From contig NZ_JAINVX010000001.1 in assembly GCF_019880635.1 (NCBI RefSeq), forward strand, positions 372,001-436,000: a stretch of DNA of 64,000 nt, read 5' to 3'. The position numbers and the translations under genes are program-made. Under the pieces are notes generated by a model that made no database searches, had not been told where the DNA came from, and saw only the letters and a program-made list of their open reading frames with translations. Every line of letters starts with the position of its first letter. Position 1 is the first letter of the stretch. This stretch comes from Hanstruepera marina. Its GTDB lineage: Bacteria; Bacteroidota; Bacteroidia; Flavobacteriales; Flavobacteriaceae. Below, in pieces: positions 27,615-35,703 of this stretch.

Positions 27615-28190
27615 TTATTTATTTAATGGTTCTACAATTAATATTCCGTTATCGGTAACATCTTTTACTTTAATAACGGTTCCTGATTTTAATTCTATTT
27701 CAGCATCAGTTAAAGCTTCAAGTTCACGCAATGCACCTTGAATTCGCACATGGGCCTTACCCATTTTACTTCGGCTGGCTCCAATGGTTAAATACACTTC
27801 GCCAACAGCATCTTTAGCATTTTTAAAATCTAATGTGCCACTGTCATTTAGTTTTCGCATATAGAAAAACATGGCAGCCATAATAGTCATCATAATTAAT
27901 CCGCATACAACAGAAATAATTATGGTAATAGGTTTAGATAAGCCAGCATCTATACATGCAATACCACTCCACCCAAAAATGGTAAAAAACCCAACGAGAT
28001 TTTTAAATGTGATAAATTGAAAACCAATTCCAGTGTCAGCATCAATTTCGGCATCAACATCGCCAATATCATCAACATCACCACCAACAAAGGTTAGTAC
28101 TAATGTGATAACAAAAATTAATGAGCCTACCAGGGCAATACTCCAATATATTTTTGGAAAGAATTCTAAATTTGAAAACCATTCTAGCAT
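27615..28190 (-). CDS. NfeD/YqiJ-type membrane protein
   Basis: 191 residues. Three hydrophobic segments (about 14-34, 60-82, 88-110) precede a C-terminal OB-like domain (about 125-190; VGEVYLTIGASRSKMGKAHVRIQG). An acidic loop, GGDVDDIGDVDAEIDAD, lies between helices 1 and 2. NfeD-type proteins are usually encoded with flotillins and are thought to assist them, and this one is six bases upstream of the flotillin gene. It is not a ClpP-like NfeD protease, since that domain is missing. Confidence 0.82.
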   Translation of the reverse strand: MLEWFSNLEFFPKIYWSIALVGSLIFVITLVLTFVGGDVDDIGDVDAEIDADTGIGFQFITFKNLVGFFTIFGWSGIACIDAGLSKPITIIISVVCGLIMMTIMAAMFFYMRKLNDSGTLDFKNAKDAVGEVYLTIGASRSKMGKAHVRIQGALRELEALTDAEIELKSGTVIKVKDVTDNGILIVEPLNK

Positions 28191-28248
28191 TGTTTTGAAG
28201 TTTTAAAAGTTCATGAAATATATGACCTTTATAATTGTCATACAATAT

Positions 28249-29406
28249 TTATTTTGAAAGTAAAATGCTTACCGCATTTCCTCCAAATCCAACAGCATTA
28301 ACTAGTATTTTACTTGTGTTTTTTGGTGTTGTACTTTCAATAAAAGGAACAGAAATGAATTGTTGTTTGTTTAACATGTGAATTGCCATTTCTATATTTA
28401 ACATACCTGAAGCGCCTAGTGTATGCCCTACCTTCCATTTATTAGTAGTCAATGCAGGAATTTTGTTACAAAATATTTTTTCGATGGCATTTATCTCGGC
28501 TAGATCGCCTTTTAGGGTTCCTGGTGTGTGAGTGACAATAATATCAACTTCATTGAGATTGATATCTTCTAAAGCCATTTTCATGGAACGTTGAAAACAT
28601 AAAGCATCGGTTGATAATGAGGCATTATGTTCCAATACTTCAGTTGCATAGCCAACACCTATTATTTTGGCTAAAGCATGTTTTGAGTTGCCCGCCTCTA
28701 AACAGGCCATAGAAGCACCTTCACCAAGAATCATGGAGTTTCTTTTTTTGTTAGAATCTAATGCACGGCAAGGAAAGTCTGTGCTTTTTTTGGCATAAAT
28801 TTTAAGCGCTTGCATCTGCGCTATGGTAAATGGTGTCAATGGCGCTTCGCTGCCACCTACTAAAAATTTGTCGCACATACCTGAATTTATCCATGCAATA
28901 CCGTTGAGCATCGCATGTAGTGCTGTAGAGCAAGTAATGGAATGACTGATTTCTGGGCCTTGGGTTTGTAAATCATGAGCTACCCAAGACGATATATTCC
29001 CCAATGTGGTGGTTGGGGAACTCAACGGTTTTGTTTTTTCCTTTTTAAGAAACTCCTTAAAGTATGATTCAAACAAATGAGTTGCTCCTCTGGACGAGCC
29101 AATATTAATTCCAAAATTGTCCGAAGCTTTCCACTTGGCTTCATGAATAGCTTTTCTTGAGCTGTAAATAGCAAATAAAACACTATCGTCTAACGATTTA
29201 TATTTGCTGTCAGATAATCGTAGCTTTTTAATTTCATCTTGAGATTCTTGTGATAAACGTGCTACTAAATTCCCGTTTTGTTCAGAAAAACAATGTTGGT
29301 TATTTTGATAGGAATGCCAACTTTCCTCTAGAGTTTTGCCTAGCGGAGAGATAGATTGAAGAGCAACAATGGAAATTGGTTTTTGCAACAAAAAAACTTT
29401 TGACAA
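28249..29406 (-). CDS. Ketosynthase (FabF-like) linked to biotin genes
   Basis: 385 residues as read from a TTG at 29406; there is no in-frame ATG, and TTG codons at 29391 or 29388 may be the real start because a promoter overlaps the first. The thiolase fold has C159 (ITCSTALH), H293 (THTPGTLKGD) and H328 (KVGHTLGASG), the Cys-His-His set of an elongating ketosynthase. It is shorter than FabF (about 410). It lies among biotin genes, and no bioC/bioH/bioW is seen. It might extend a pimeloyl precursor, which is inference. Confidence 0.8.
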   Translation of the reverse strand: MSKVFLLQKPISIVALQSISPLGKTLEESWHSYQNNQHCFSEQNGNLVARLSQESQDEIKKLRLSDSKYKSLDDSVLFAIYSSRKAIHEAKWKASDNFGINIGSSRGATHLFESYFKEFLKKEKTKPLSSPTTTLGNISSWVAHDLQTQGPEISHSITCSTALHAMLNGIAWINSGMCDKFLVGGSEAPLTPFTIAQMQALKIYAKKSTDFPCRALDSNKKRNSMILGEGASMACLEAGNSKHALAKIIGVGYATEVLEHNASLSTDALCFQRSMKMALEDINLNEVDIIVTHTPGTLKGDLAEINAIEKIFCNKIPALTTNKWKVGHTLGASGMLNIEMAIHMLNKQQFISVPFIESTTPKNTSKILVNAVGFGGNAVSILLSK

Positions 29407-29434
29407 AAGTAAGTTTTATTGAAATGTAACAAAA
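29404..29434 (-). promoter_or_regulatory. Promoter of the ketosynthase gene
   Basis: On the minus strand: TTTTG (29430-29434), 18 bases, then TACTTTTG (29404-29411). Both Bacteroidota promoter elements fit exactly. The end of the -7 box overlaps the TTG at 29406, so translation more likely begins at TTG 29391 or 29388. Confidence 0.65.
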
Positions 29435-29474
29435 GCTAATTTCTAAATACTTATATTTAGTAAAGCTTAATATT

Positions 29475-29906
29475 ATGGAAACAGTACAACAAAAAAGTTG
29501 GTTCGCAAGAAATTGGTCTTGGGTTATTCCTGTAGGCGGTTGTTTAACCGTTATATTACTTTTTGTGTTTGGTGTAGGTGCAGCTGTTTTTGGTGTGAGT
29601 AAAGCTTTAAAAAACAGTACACCTTATGCCCATGCTATTGAATTGGCGAATGACCATCCCGATGTTATTGCTGCTTTAGGCCATGATATTGAACCAGATG
29701 GTATGTTTAAAGGTAATATATCCTTAAAAAATGGAGAAGGTCATGCTGATTTAAAAATACCTGTTGAAGGTGAGAAAGGAAAAGCAACCATTGTTGTTAA
29801 AGGAGATAAGTATGATGGTGATTGGAGTTATGAAGAACTTTACGTCATTATAAAAGACACACAAGAAGAAATTAATCTACTTGACAAATCGTTAGAGGGC
29901 ATCTAA
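29475..29906 (+). CDS. Coa1-family membrane protein
   Basis: 143 residues. One membrane helix (about 15-40; WVIPVGGCLTVILLFVFGVGAAVFGV) is followed by a soluble domain with A-H-A-I-E-L-A, DGMFKGNISLKNGEG and GKATIVVKGDKYDG phrases. These are typical of the Coa1/TIM21-like family, named for a mitochondrial cytochrome-oxidase assembly factor. No oxidase genes are nearby, so an assembly role is not supported by context. The 3' end overlaps the convergent bioA by 15 bases, and it is divergent from the ketosynthase. Confidence 0.75.
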   Translation: METVQQKSWFARNWSWVIPVGGCLTVILLFVFGVGAAVFGVSKALKNSTPYAHAIELANDHPDVIAALGHDIEPDGMFKGNISLKNGEGHADLKIPVEGEKGKATIVVKGDKYDGDWSYEELYVIIKDTQEEINLLDKSLEGI

Positions 29907-31157
29907 CGCTTCTTGAATTACCCTATAAACCTTTTCCAATTCAATTTTTGAAATTACGTAAGGTACTTGAATATAGATGGTGTTGCCAAGTGGTCTTAGA
30001 AACACGCCGCGTTCCATAAAAAATTTCAGTAGCTTATCGCGTAAATCACCATAGCGTTCCATTTTTGTATCAAGATCGATGGCAAAGACAACACCCAGTT
30101 GTCGTGTGGACTTTACTTTTGGATGCGCCTTTATAGTTTCATTAAACTCTTGATGCGCTTTTATGATTCGTTTTATATTATTTTGAATGGTTTCCGATTG
30201 TAACAATTCTATTCCAGCAATAGCTGTTGCACACGCAATAGGGTTTCCAGAATAGGTATGACAATGAAAAAAGCCTTTTACCATTTCATCACTCAAAAAG
30301 GCATTAAAAACAGCTTGCGTACACGATGTAATTGCCATAGGAATTAAACCAGCAGTTAGGGCCTTGCTCAAGCACATTATGTCTGGTTTGGTTTCGATGT
30401 AATCAGAAGCAAAATACTTTCCGGTTTTGCCAAAACCTGTCATAACCTCGTCCGCAATGGTTAAAATATCAGTTTGTTTACAAAACTCTAAAATTTCATT
30501 TAAGCCATCAGCATTATGAATAGTCATACCTGCCGCACCTTGAAGCAAAGGCTCATATATAAATCCAGCAACTTGATGGGTAGATGTGATTTCTTTTAAC
30601 TGGTTTAAAACGCCCTCATGGTTTTTGCCATTTGGTGTGGGTATACGTTTCACATCAATCAGGAAATCTTCAAAAGGACCATTATAAACTGACAACCCAG
30701 ATACGCTCATGGCACCAAAGGTATCCCCATGAAAACCGTTTTCAAAAGCTATAAATGTTGACCGTTTTTCGCCGTTATTAAAGTAATACTGTAAAGCCAT
30801 TTTTATTCCAGCTTCAACTGCTGTAGAACCATTATCATTAAAGAAAATTTTATTCTGGCCTTCGGGAAGCATTCTGATAAGCTCTTCGGAAAGTTTAACA
30901 GCGGGTTCATGCGTAAAATCGCTAAACATGATTTGGTCTAGCTGTTGCATTTGCTGATATGTTTTTTCTATGATATAATCGTTGCAATGTCCGTACATAC
31001 AAGTGTACCAAGATGAAATAGCATCAATGTATTCATTACCATTTTCATCAGTTAGTATGCAGCCTTTAGCTTTTATGATTGCAATGCTTTCGGGTTGCAA
31101 TTGATGTTGCTTTAAAGGATGCCAAAGATGCTTTTTGTCGCGTTTGCTTAAATTCAT
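29892..31157 (-). CDS. bioA: Adenosylmethionine-8-amino-7-oxononanoate aminotransferase
   Basis: 421 residues. It converts KAPA to DAPA with S-adenosylmethionine as amino donor and PLP as cofactor. K265 (LSKALTAG) is the Schiff-base Lys, with D236 in DEVMTGFGKTG. LWHPLKQHQ and SSWYTCMYGHCN mark the substrate site, where a Tyr at the BioA-specific position distinguishes it from other class III aminotransferases. It ends the bioF-DUF2007-bioD-bioA operon, overlapping bioD by four bases. Confidence 0.95.
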   Translation of the reverse strand: MNLSKRDKKHLWHPLKQHQLQPESIAIIKAKGCILTDENGNEYIDAISSWYTCMYGHCNDYIIEKTYQQMQQLDQIMFSDFTHEPAVKLSEELIRMLPEGQNKIFFNDNGSTAVEAGIKMALQYYFNNGEKRSTFIAFENGFHGDTFGAMSVSGLSVYNGPFEDFLIDVKRIPTPNGKNHEGVLNQLKEITSTHQVAGFIYEPLLQGAAGMTIHNADGLNEILEFCKQTDILTIADEVMTGFGKTGKYFASDYIETKPDIMCLSKALTAGLIPMAITSCTQAVFNAFLSDEMVKGFFHCHTYSGNPIACATAIAGIELLQSETIQNNIKRIIKAHQEFNETIKAHPKVKSTRQLGVVFAIDLDTKMERYGDLRDKLLKFFMERGVFLRPLGNTIYIQVPYVISKIELEKVYRVIQEALDAL

Positions 31158-31771
31158 AGTTTTTTTAAAGCCGATTTAAAGCGATTCGCATATTCCTTAA
31201 TCACGTTTTTATCAAAATAAGGTTCCTCATCTATTCTTCCAACAACAGGAACTTTTGCCATTTTTGAAATAATATCTTCTGTCGTAGGATGCTCGTTTCC
31301 ACTGTAAATTAATGACACATCTAACCCTTTTTCTTTTAATAGGTTAATTGTTAACAAGGTGTGATTGATACTTCCTAAATAATGTCTGGAAACCACAATT
31401 ACCTTATAATCGGATTGTATTAAATCGAAAACGGTTTGTTCATCATTAAAAGGAACCAATAACCCACCAGCACCTTCAATAACCAAATGGTTTTTGGTTT
31501 TAGGTTCTTTGATATCCGATAGGTTTATTTTCAAGCCATCAATTTCAGCTGCTGCATGTGGACTCATAGGAGTGTTTAATGCAAAGCTGTTAGTGTGGAA
31601 TTTAGATTTTGAGTTTGAAACTAACCTTTGTACTTTTTTAGTATCACAATTATCTAAATCGCCGGCCTGAATGGGTTTCCAATAATCGGACTCCAAAGCT
31701 TCGGTTATTATTGCAGAGGCAATGGTTTTACCTACATCGGTTGATATACCAGTGATAAATATTTTCTTCAT
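31154..31771 (-). CDS. bioD: Dethiobiotin synthetase
   Basis: 205 residues. It carboxylates DAPA with ATP and CO2 to form the ureido ring of dethiobiotin. The P-loop GISTDVGKT is at 8-16, with K15 and T16, and KPIQAGD is at the CO2/DAPA site. A second motif, VIEGAGGLLVP, lies in the middle. Four-base overlaps (ATGA type) connect it to the DUF2007 gene upstream and bioA downstream. Confidence 0.94.
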   Translation of the reverse strand: MKKIFITGISTDVGKTIASAIITEALESDYWKPIQAGDLDNCDTKKVQRLVSNSKSKFHTNSFALNTPMSPHAAAEIDGLKINLSDIKEPKTKNHLVIEGAGGLLVPFNDEQTVFDLIQSDYKVIVVSRHYLGSINHTLLTINLLKEKGLDVSLIYSGNEHPTTEDIISKMAKVPVVGRIDEEPYFDKNVIKEYANRFKSALKKL

Positions 31772-32181
31772 TTTATAGGAAACTCGTTCTTACAATTTTC
31801 ACATTTATAATTATGTCGTGTATGAAACGGTAAGGTGCCAAATAAAAATCCAAACAAAAAAGCAAAAAAGGCTTTGGTGTTTTTAATGGTTGAAAATAAC
31901 TCTACCTTATCACTATTACATTTAGGGCAGGTAATAGGGTTGCCATCATCGTCCAATGAATATTGATGAATAGAATTTAGAATATGTTTTGCTTGTAGCA
32001 CATCTTGCGTTAAGACTTTCAATTTAACGCCACCTATGGCATTACTCACCAACGGATCGGTATCAATCGTTAGATGGTCTTGTAAAAACACTTCAATACC
32101 TTCGGCTTCAAGACGTCCTTTTACAATCTGTGCTTCTGAAGAATATTGAAATCTAGCTATGGTTTTAAACATGTCGCTCAT
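31768..32181 (-). CDS. DUF2007 zinc-ribbon protein embedded in the biotin operon
   Basis: 137 residues. The N-terminal DUF2007 (about 5-70; ARFQYSSEAQIVKGRLEAEGI) is a ferredoxin-like, possibly ligand-binding or signalling domain. The C-terminal zinc ribbon has C85-x2-C88 and C127-x2-C130. A short hydrophobic stretch (about 103-118) lies between the Cys pairs. It overlaps bioF by four bases and bioD by four bases, so it is expressed with the pathway. No known biotin enzyme has this make-up. A regulatory or cofactor-handling role is inference. Confidence 0.8.
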   Translation of the reverse strand: MSDMFKTIARFQYSSEAQIVKGRLEAEGIEVFLQDHLTIDTDPLVSNAIGGVKLKVLTQDVLQAKHILNSIHQYSLDDDGNPITCPKCNSDKVELFSTIKNTKAFFAFLFGFLFGTLPFHTRHNYKCENCKNEFPIK

Positions 32182-33335
32182 ACATGTGCAAAAGTAGCGA
32201 ACAACTGTAAGACTTCCGAAATTTCTTGTTTAGAATTATAACTATGAATACAGAATCGTAAGCGTTCATGACCTTTAGGGACGGTTGGAGATAAAATGGG
32301 TTTTACGCTAAACCCTTTTTCTTGAATTTTTTTGGCTACTAGTTTTACGTTTTCGTTTCCTGGAACTACCGCACAATGAATAGCTGAATCACTACTGATA
32401 AAATACGATGCTAAATCATGGTTATTGACTTCGCTTTTAAAGTGATTGATGTTTTCCTGTAATGATTTAATCGCATTGGTTTTTATTAATTCTAGATATG
32501 CCGAATTTATGGTAGCCAATGCATGAGGAGGTAATGCTGTTGTGTAAATCAAGCTGCGTGAAAAATTTACCAAATAAGTTTTAAGTTGCTCACTACACAA
32601 AATGACGGCACCATGAGCGCCTAGCGCTTTGCCAAATGTAACAATCCTAGCAAATATCTGTCGTTCAAGACCCAATTTTTGAATCAACCCTTTACCATAG
32701 TCGCCTAATACACCAATAGCATGGGCTTCATCCACTACTAGATGCGCATGATAATTGGTACAAAGCTGGGCTAGTGTCTCCAAATGTGGTGAATCGCCAT
32801 CCATAGAAAACACAGATTCTGTAACCACATAAATAGTAATGTTAGAATCTACTACAGATTCAGAATGCCGTTTTAACAAGCCATCTAAATCACTTAAATC
32901 GTTATGTGCAAATTTATAAGCATGGGCATGGCACATACTAATACCATCACGAATAGAAGCGTGAACGTATTCATCATACAAAACAATATCGTGTCGTTGT
33001 GGGACACAAGAAAAGAATCCTATGTTAGCATCGTAACCTGAATTAAAAATAAGTGCGGCATCTGCTTTATGAAATTCGCGCAAAACTGTTTCAACAAGTT
33101 GATACAGTGCGTGATTACCAGATAGCAACCTAGAACCTGTCGCACCATTTTGCTTGATATGATGGCCCGCCAAATATTCATGAGTTTCATTGAAAATGTT
33201 CTCGTTTTTTGAAAACCCTAAATAATCGTTGGACGAGAAATCGACTAATTGATTTTGAACACCAAGTTCTCGTAACGCATTTTCTGTTTTGCGCTTTTCA
33301 AGTTTTTCGGTAAGTCGTTTTGGGAAGGTTTTCAT
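32178..33335 (-). CDS. bioF: 8-amino-7-oxononanoate synthase
   Basis: 385 residues. It condenses pimeloyl-ACP or -CoA with alanine to form KAPA, using PLP. K236 (VTFGKALGAHG) is the Schiff-base Lys. FSSNDYLGFS, GSRLLSGNH, FNSGYDANIGF and D202 in VDEAHAIG are family landmarks. Glycine C-acetyltransferase is a related alternative, but the bioD/bioA neighbours settle the call. It is first in the bioF-DUF2007-bioD-bioA operon. A one-mismatch -7 box (TATCTTTA, 33340-33347) is directly upstream. Confidence 0.92.
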   Translation of the reverse strand: MKTFPKRLTEKLEKRKTENALRELGVQNQLVDFSSNDYLGFSKNENIFNETHEYLAGHHIKQNGATGSRLLSGNHALYQLVETVLREFHKADAALIFNSGYDANIGFFSCVPQRHDIVLYDEYVHASIRDGISMCHAHAYKFAHNDLSDLDGLLKRHSESVVDSNITIYVVTESVFSMDGDSPHLETLAQLCTNYHAHLVVDEAHAIGVLGDYGKGLIQKLGLERQIFARIVTFGKALGAHGAVILCSEQLKTYLVNFSRSLIYTTALPPHALATINSAYLELIKTNAIKSLQENINHFKSEVNNHDLASYFISSDSAIHCAVVPGNENVKLVAKKIQEKGFSVKPILSPTVPKGHERLRFCIHSYNSKQEISEVLQLFATFAHV

Positions 33336-33352
33336 AATGTAAAGATAGGATG

Positions 33353-33895
33353 TTAATCCTTGTAAACAATTTTACCAGAATCTTTAGTAGCTACTTTATC
33401 CACCCATTGGAAATTATTAGGAATGGTAGAGTCTAATAAAGGAAGTTTTAATTCTTCGGATAATTCAAAGGCGATTCTAAAAGCATCTTTAAGGTTAAAC
33501 TCTTCGTATAAATCCCAATGTTTGTTTTTATTATTCCATAAGTTTACTTGAAAAGTACTTGCGTTTACTGCATAAAGTGAAACATAGTCAAATTTAGGCA
33601 TGGGCTTCCACTTTCCGTACTTGAATACACCGACGGTATATTCTCTTTTAAAACGCTTTTTTTCAAAATCGAAATGACAATTGATTGTATAGGAAAAGTA
33701 GATAGCCAAAAATAAACATAAAAAAATGAGCTGCAGATAATCAAAGTGCGCATAGAAGTGTCTTTTTTTTAATGAAAAATCCATGGTTAAAATAAAATGA
33801 ATAACTAGCCCTATAGCTACAGTATATAACAAAGCAGCAGCAATGCGAAAGGGTAAAGAGTTTTGTCTTTCTATGTAAGTTAATTTATTTGACAT
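33353..33895 (-). CDS. Two-helix membrane protein of unknown function
   Basis: 180 residues. Two hydrophobic segments (about 17-36 and 52-68) are followed by a mainly beta/charged cytoplasmic domain (about 70-180; EKKRFKREYTVGVFKYGKWKPMPKFDYVS). The phrase YGKWKPMP and a Trp-rich strand pattern resemble PH-like or DUF-type membrane domains, but I do not recognise the family. It ends 17 bases upstream of the bioF start and may be read through into the biotin operon. It is divergent from umuC. Confidence 0.65.
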   Translation of the reverse strand: MSNKLTYIERQNSLPFRIAAALLYTVAIGLVIHFILTMDFSLKKRHFYAHFDYLQLIFLCLFLAIYFSYTINCHFDFEKKRFKREYTVGVFKYGKWKPMPKFDYVSLYAVNASTFQVNLWNNKNKHWDLYEEFNLKDAFRIAFELSEELKLPLLDSTIPNNFQWVDKVATKDSGKIVYKD

Positions 33896-33954
33896 TGAAA
33901 CAAATATAAATAATCACATACTATTTAAAACCGTTTTGTTTTATCTTTATACAC

Positions 33955-35214
33955 ATGTATGCTCTAGTCGATTGTAATAACTTTTATGCCTCTTGTGAAC
34001 GGGTTTTTAACCCCAATTTGCAAGGGAAACCAGTTGCTATTTTAAGCAATAATGACGGTTGTGTTATTTCCATGAGTGATGAAGCTAAAGCTATTGAATT
34101 GCCATTTGGCGCACCTATTTTTAAATGGGATGGCTTTTGTAAAGCTAATAATATTCAGGTGTTGTCTTCTAATTATCCCTTGTATGGGGACATGAGCTCC
34201 CGTGTTATGGGCATACTTCACCAATTCACACCTGATGTTGAGGTGTACAGCATAGATGAGGCTTTTTTACAATTTAAGGGGTTTGATAATTATGATTTTA
34301 ATGACTATGGAAATCAAATACGAAAGCGGATTCTAAAATGGACAGGCATCCCAACCTGTGTGGGTATTGCCCCAACAAAAGCGTTGAGCAAAGTGGCCAA
34401 TAAGATCGCCAGAAAATTCCCCAATGAAACCAGAGGTGTGTATGTTATAAATTCTGAAGAAAGCCGTATAAAAGCTTTAAAATGGATAAAAATAGATGCG
34501 GTTTGGGGCATTGGCTATCGCTTGGCAAAACGGCTAAAAGCCAAAGGTTGTAAAACAGCCTATGATTTTACGCAGCTTTCTGATGACTGGGTAAGAAAAA
34601 CGTTTTCTATAACCGAATGGAAACTCAAAAAGGATTTGGAAGGCAATGCTAAAATATTGTTAGATGAACCTAAAAATAAACGTGCCATTGCAACAACCAG
34701 AAGTTTTGATTACACCTATGATGACATTAATTATATAAAAGAACGGGTTTCAACCTTTGCAACCAGTTGTGCCGAAAAGTTACGTAAACAAGAATCCTAT
34801 TGCCACATGATTATTGTAACCTTAAGTAGTGATAGGTATAAAAAGGATTTAGAACAACATCGAGCCAGTAAACATATTAGTTTACCTTACCCAACCGATT
34901 CGTCATTGACTATAAGTACTGAAGCAGTAAAAGCCGTTAATGCTGCTTTTAAAGCAGGAATTAAGTACAAACGCGCTGGTGTTATCGTGGCAGGAATTGT
35001 TCCAAGAGATAATTATCAATTGGATATGTTTGAAAGCGAAAACCCCAAGCATAAGCCATTAATGTCTGCAATAGACCGTATAAACAAGAAATATCATGCA
35101 GACAAAATAAAATTGGGGAATCAAGATTTAGAACGTACATGGAAAATGCGACAAGAACGATTGTCTCCAAGATATACAACCAATATAAATGACATAATTA
35201 AAGTAAAATGCTAA
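33955..35214 (+). CDS. umuC: DNA polymerase V catalytic subunit-like (Y family)
   Basis: 419 residues, the length of UmuC (422 in E. coli). Catalytic acidic residues are D6 in ALVDCNNFYASCERVF and D101-E102 in YSIDEAF. The thumb and little-finger regions follow, with GIAPTKALSKVANKIA and VWGIGYRLAKRLK. It should act in error-prone translesion synthesis during DNA damage. It precedes umuD, with a seven-base overlap, the reverse of the E. coli umuDC order. A pseudo-palindrome AAAACCGTTTT lies at 33927-33937 upstream. Confidence 0.93.
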   Translation: MYALVDCNNFYASCERVFNPNLQGKPVAILSNNDGCVISMSDEAKAIELPFGAPIFKWDGFCKANNIQVLSSNYPLYGDMSSRVMGILHQFTPDVEVYSIDEAFLQFKGFDNYDFNDYGNQIRKRILKWTGIPTCVGIAPTKALSKVANKIARKFPNETRGVYVINSEESRIKALKWIKIDAVWGIGYRLAKRLKAKGCKTAYDFTQLSDDWVRKTFSITEWKLKKDLEGNAKILLDEPKNKRAIATTRSFDYTYDDINYIKERVSTFATSCAEKLRKQESYCHMIIVTLSSDRYKKDLEQHRASKHISLPYPTDSSLTISTEAVKAVNAAFKAGIKYKRAGVIVAGIVPRDNYQLDMFESENPKHKPLMSAIDRINKKYHADKIKLGNQDLERTWKMRQERLSPRYTTNINDIIKVKC

Positions 35215-35648
35215 CAAAAGAACCCCAAAAACTGACCTTTTTCATTCCAGAGTTTTTAGAAGACTCTGGAGCACTTTTTGTTGATTCAGGAATATCGGCT
35301 GGATTTCCATCTCCTGCTGAAGATTTTAAGGAAGAACGCTTGTCATTAGATGAGATGTTGGTTAAAAATAAACTCTCAACTTTCTATGCGCGAGTTTCAG
35401 GGCAAAGTATGATAGACGCAGGGTTGGATGATAATGACTTATTGGTGATTGATAGAAGTTTAGAACCTGAACACAATAAAATAGCCGTATGTTTTTTGGA
35501 TGGTGAGTTTACCGTAAAGCGATTGCGCGTAGAGAACGATGGTGTATGGTTACAGCCCGAAAATGCGAATTACAGGCCCATAAAAATTACCGAAGACAAT
35601 GAGTTTGTTATTTGGGGGATTGTTACCAATGTGATAAAAAAGGTATAG
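35208..35648 (+). CDS. umuD: UmuD-like S24 peptidase
   Basis: 146 residues. Ser-Lys dyad: S67 (SGQSMID) and K104 (FTVKRL). A cleavage site A31-G32 in SAGFPSPA matches the self-cleavage context of UmuD/LexA. There is no N-terminal DNA-binding domain, so it is UmuD rather than LexA. After RecA-stimulated cleavage it would form the active polymerase V with UmuC. It overlaps umuC by seven bases on its 5' side. Confidence 0.92.
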   Translation: MLTKEPQKLTFFIPEFLEDSGALFVDSGISAGFPSPAEDFKEERLSLDEMLVKNKLSTFYARVSGQSMIDAGLDDNDLLVIDRSLEPEHNKIAVCFLDGEFTVKRLRVENDGVWLQPENANYRPIKITEDNEFVIWGIVTNVIKKV

Positions 35649-35703
35649 TAAAGAGTAACTAAAAAATATTATCTTACGGTCATTAAATTAACTAACTAGA
35701 ACA

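Noticed and set aside
33338-33367. Direct repeats of TGTAAA near the bioF start, considered as a BirA operator
   Set aside because: A BirA site should be an inverted repeat, and these are direct repeats 23 bases apart, one inside the upstream gene. No similar site is seen before bioB.
35208-35648. LexA repressor
   Set aside because: The Ser-Lys peptidase is present, but the N-terminal helix-turn-helix domain is absent and umuC is directly upstream, so UmuD fits better.
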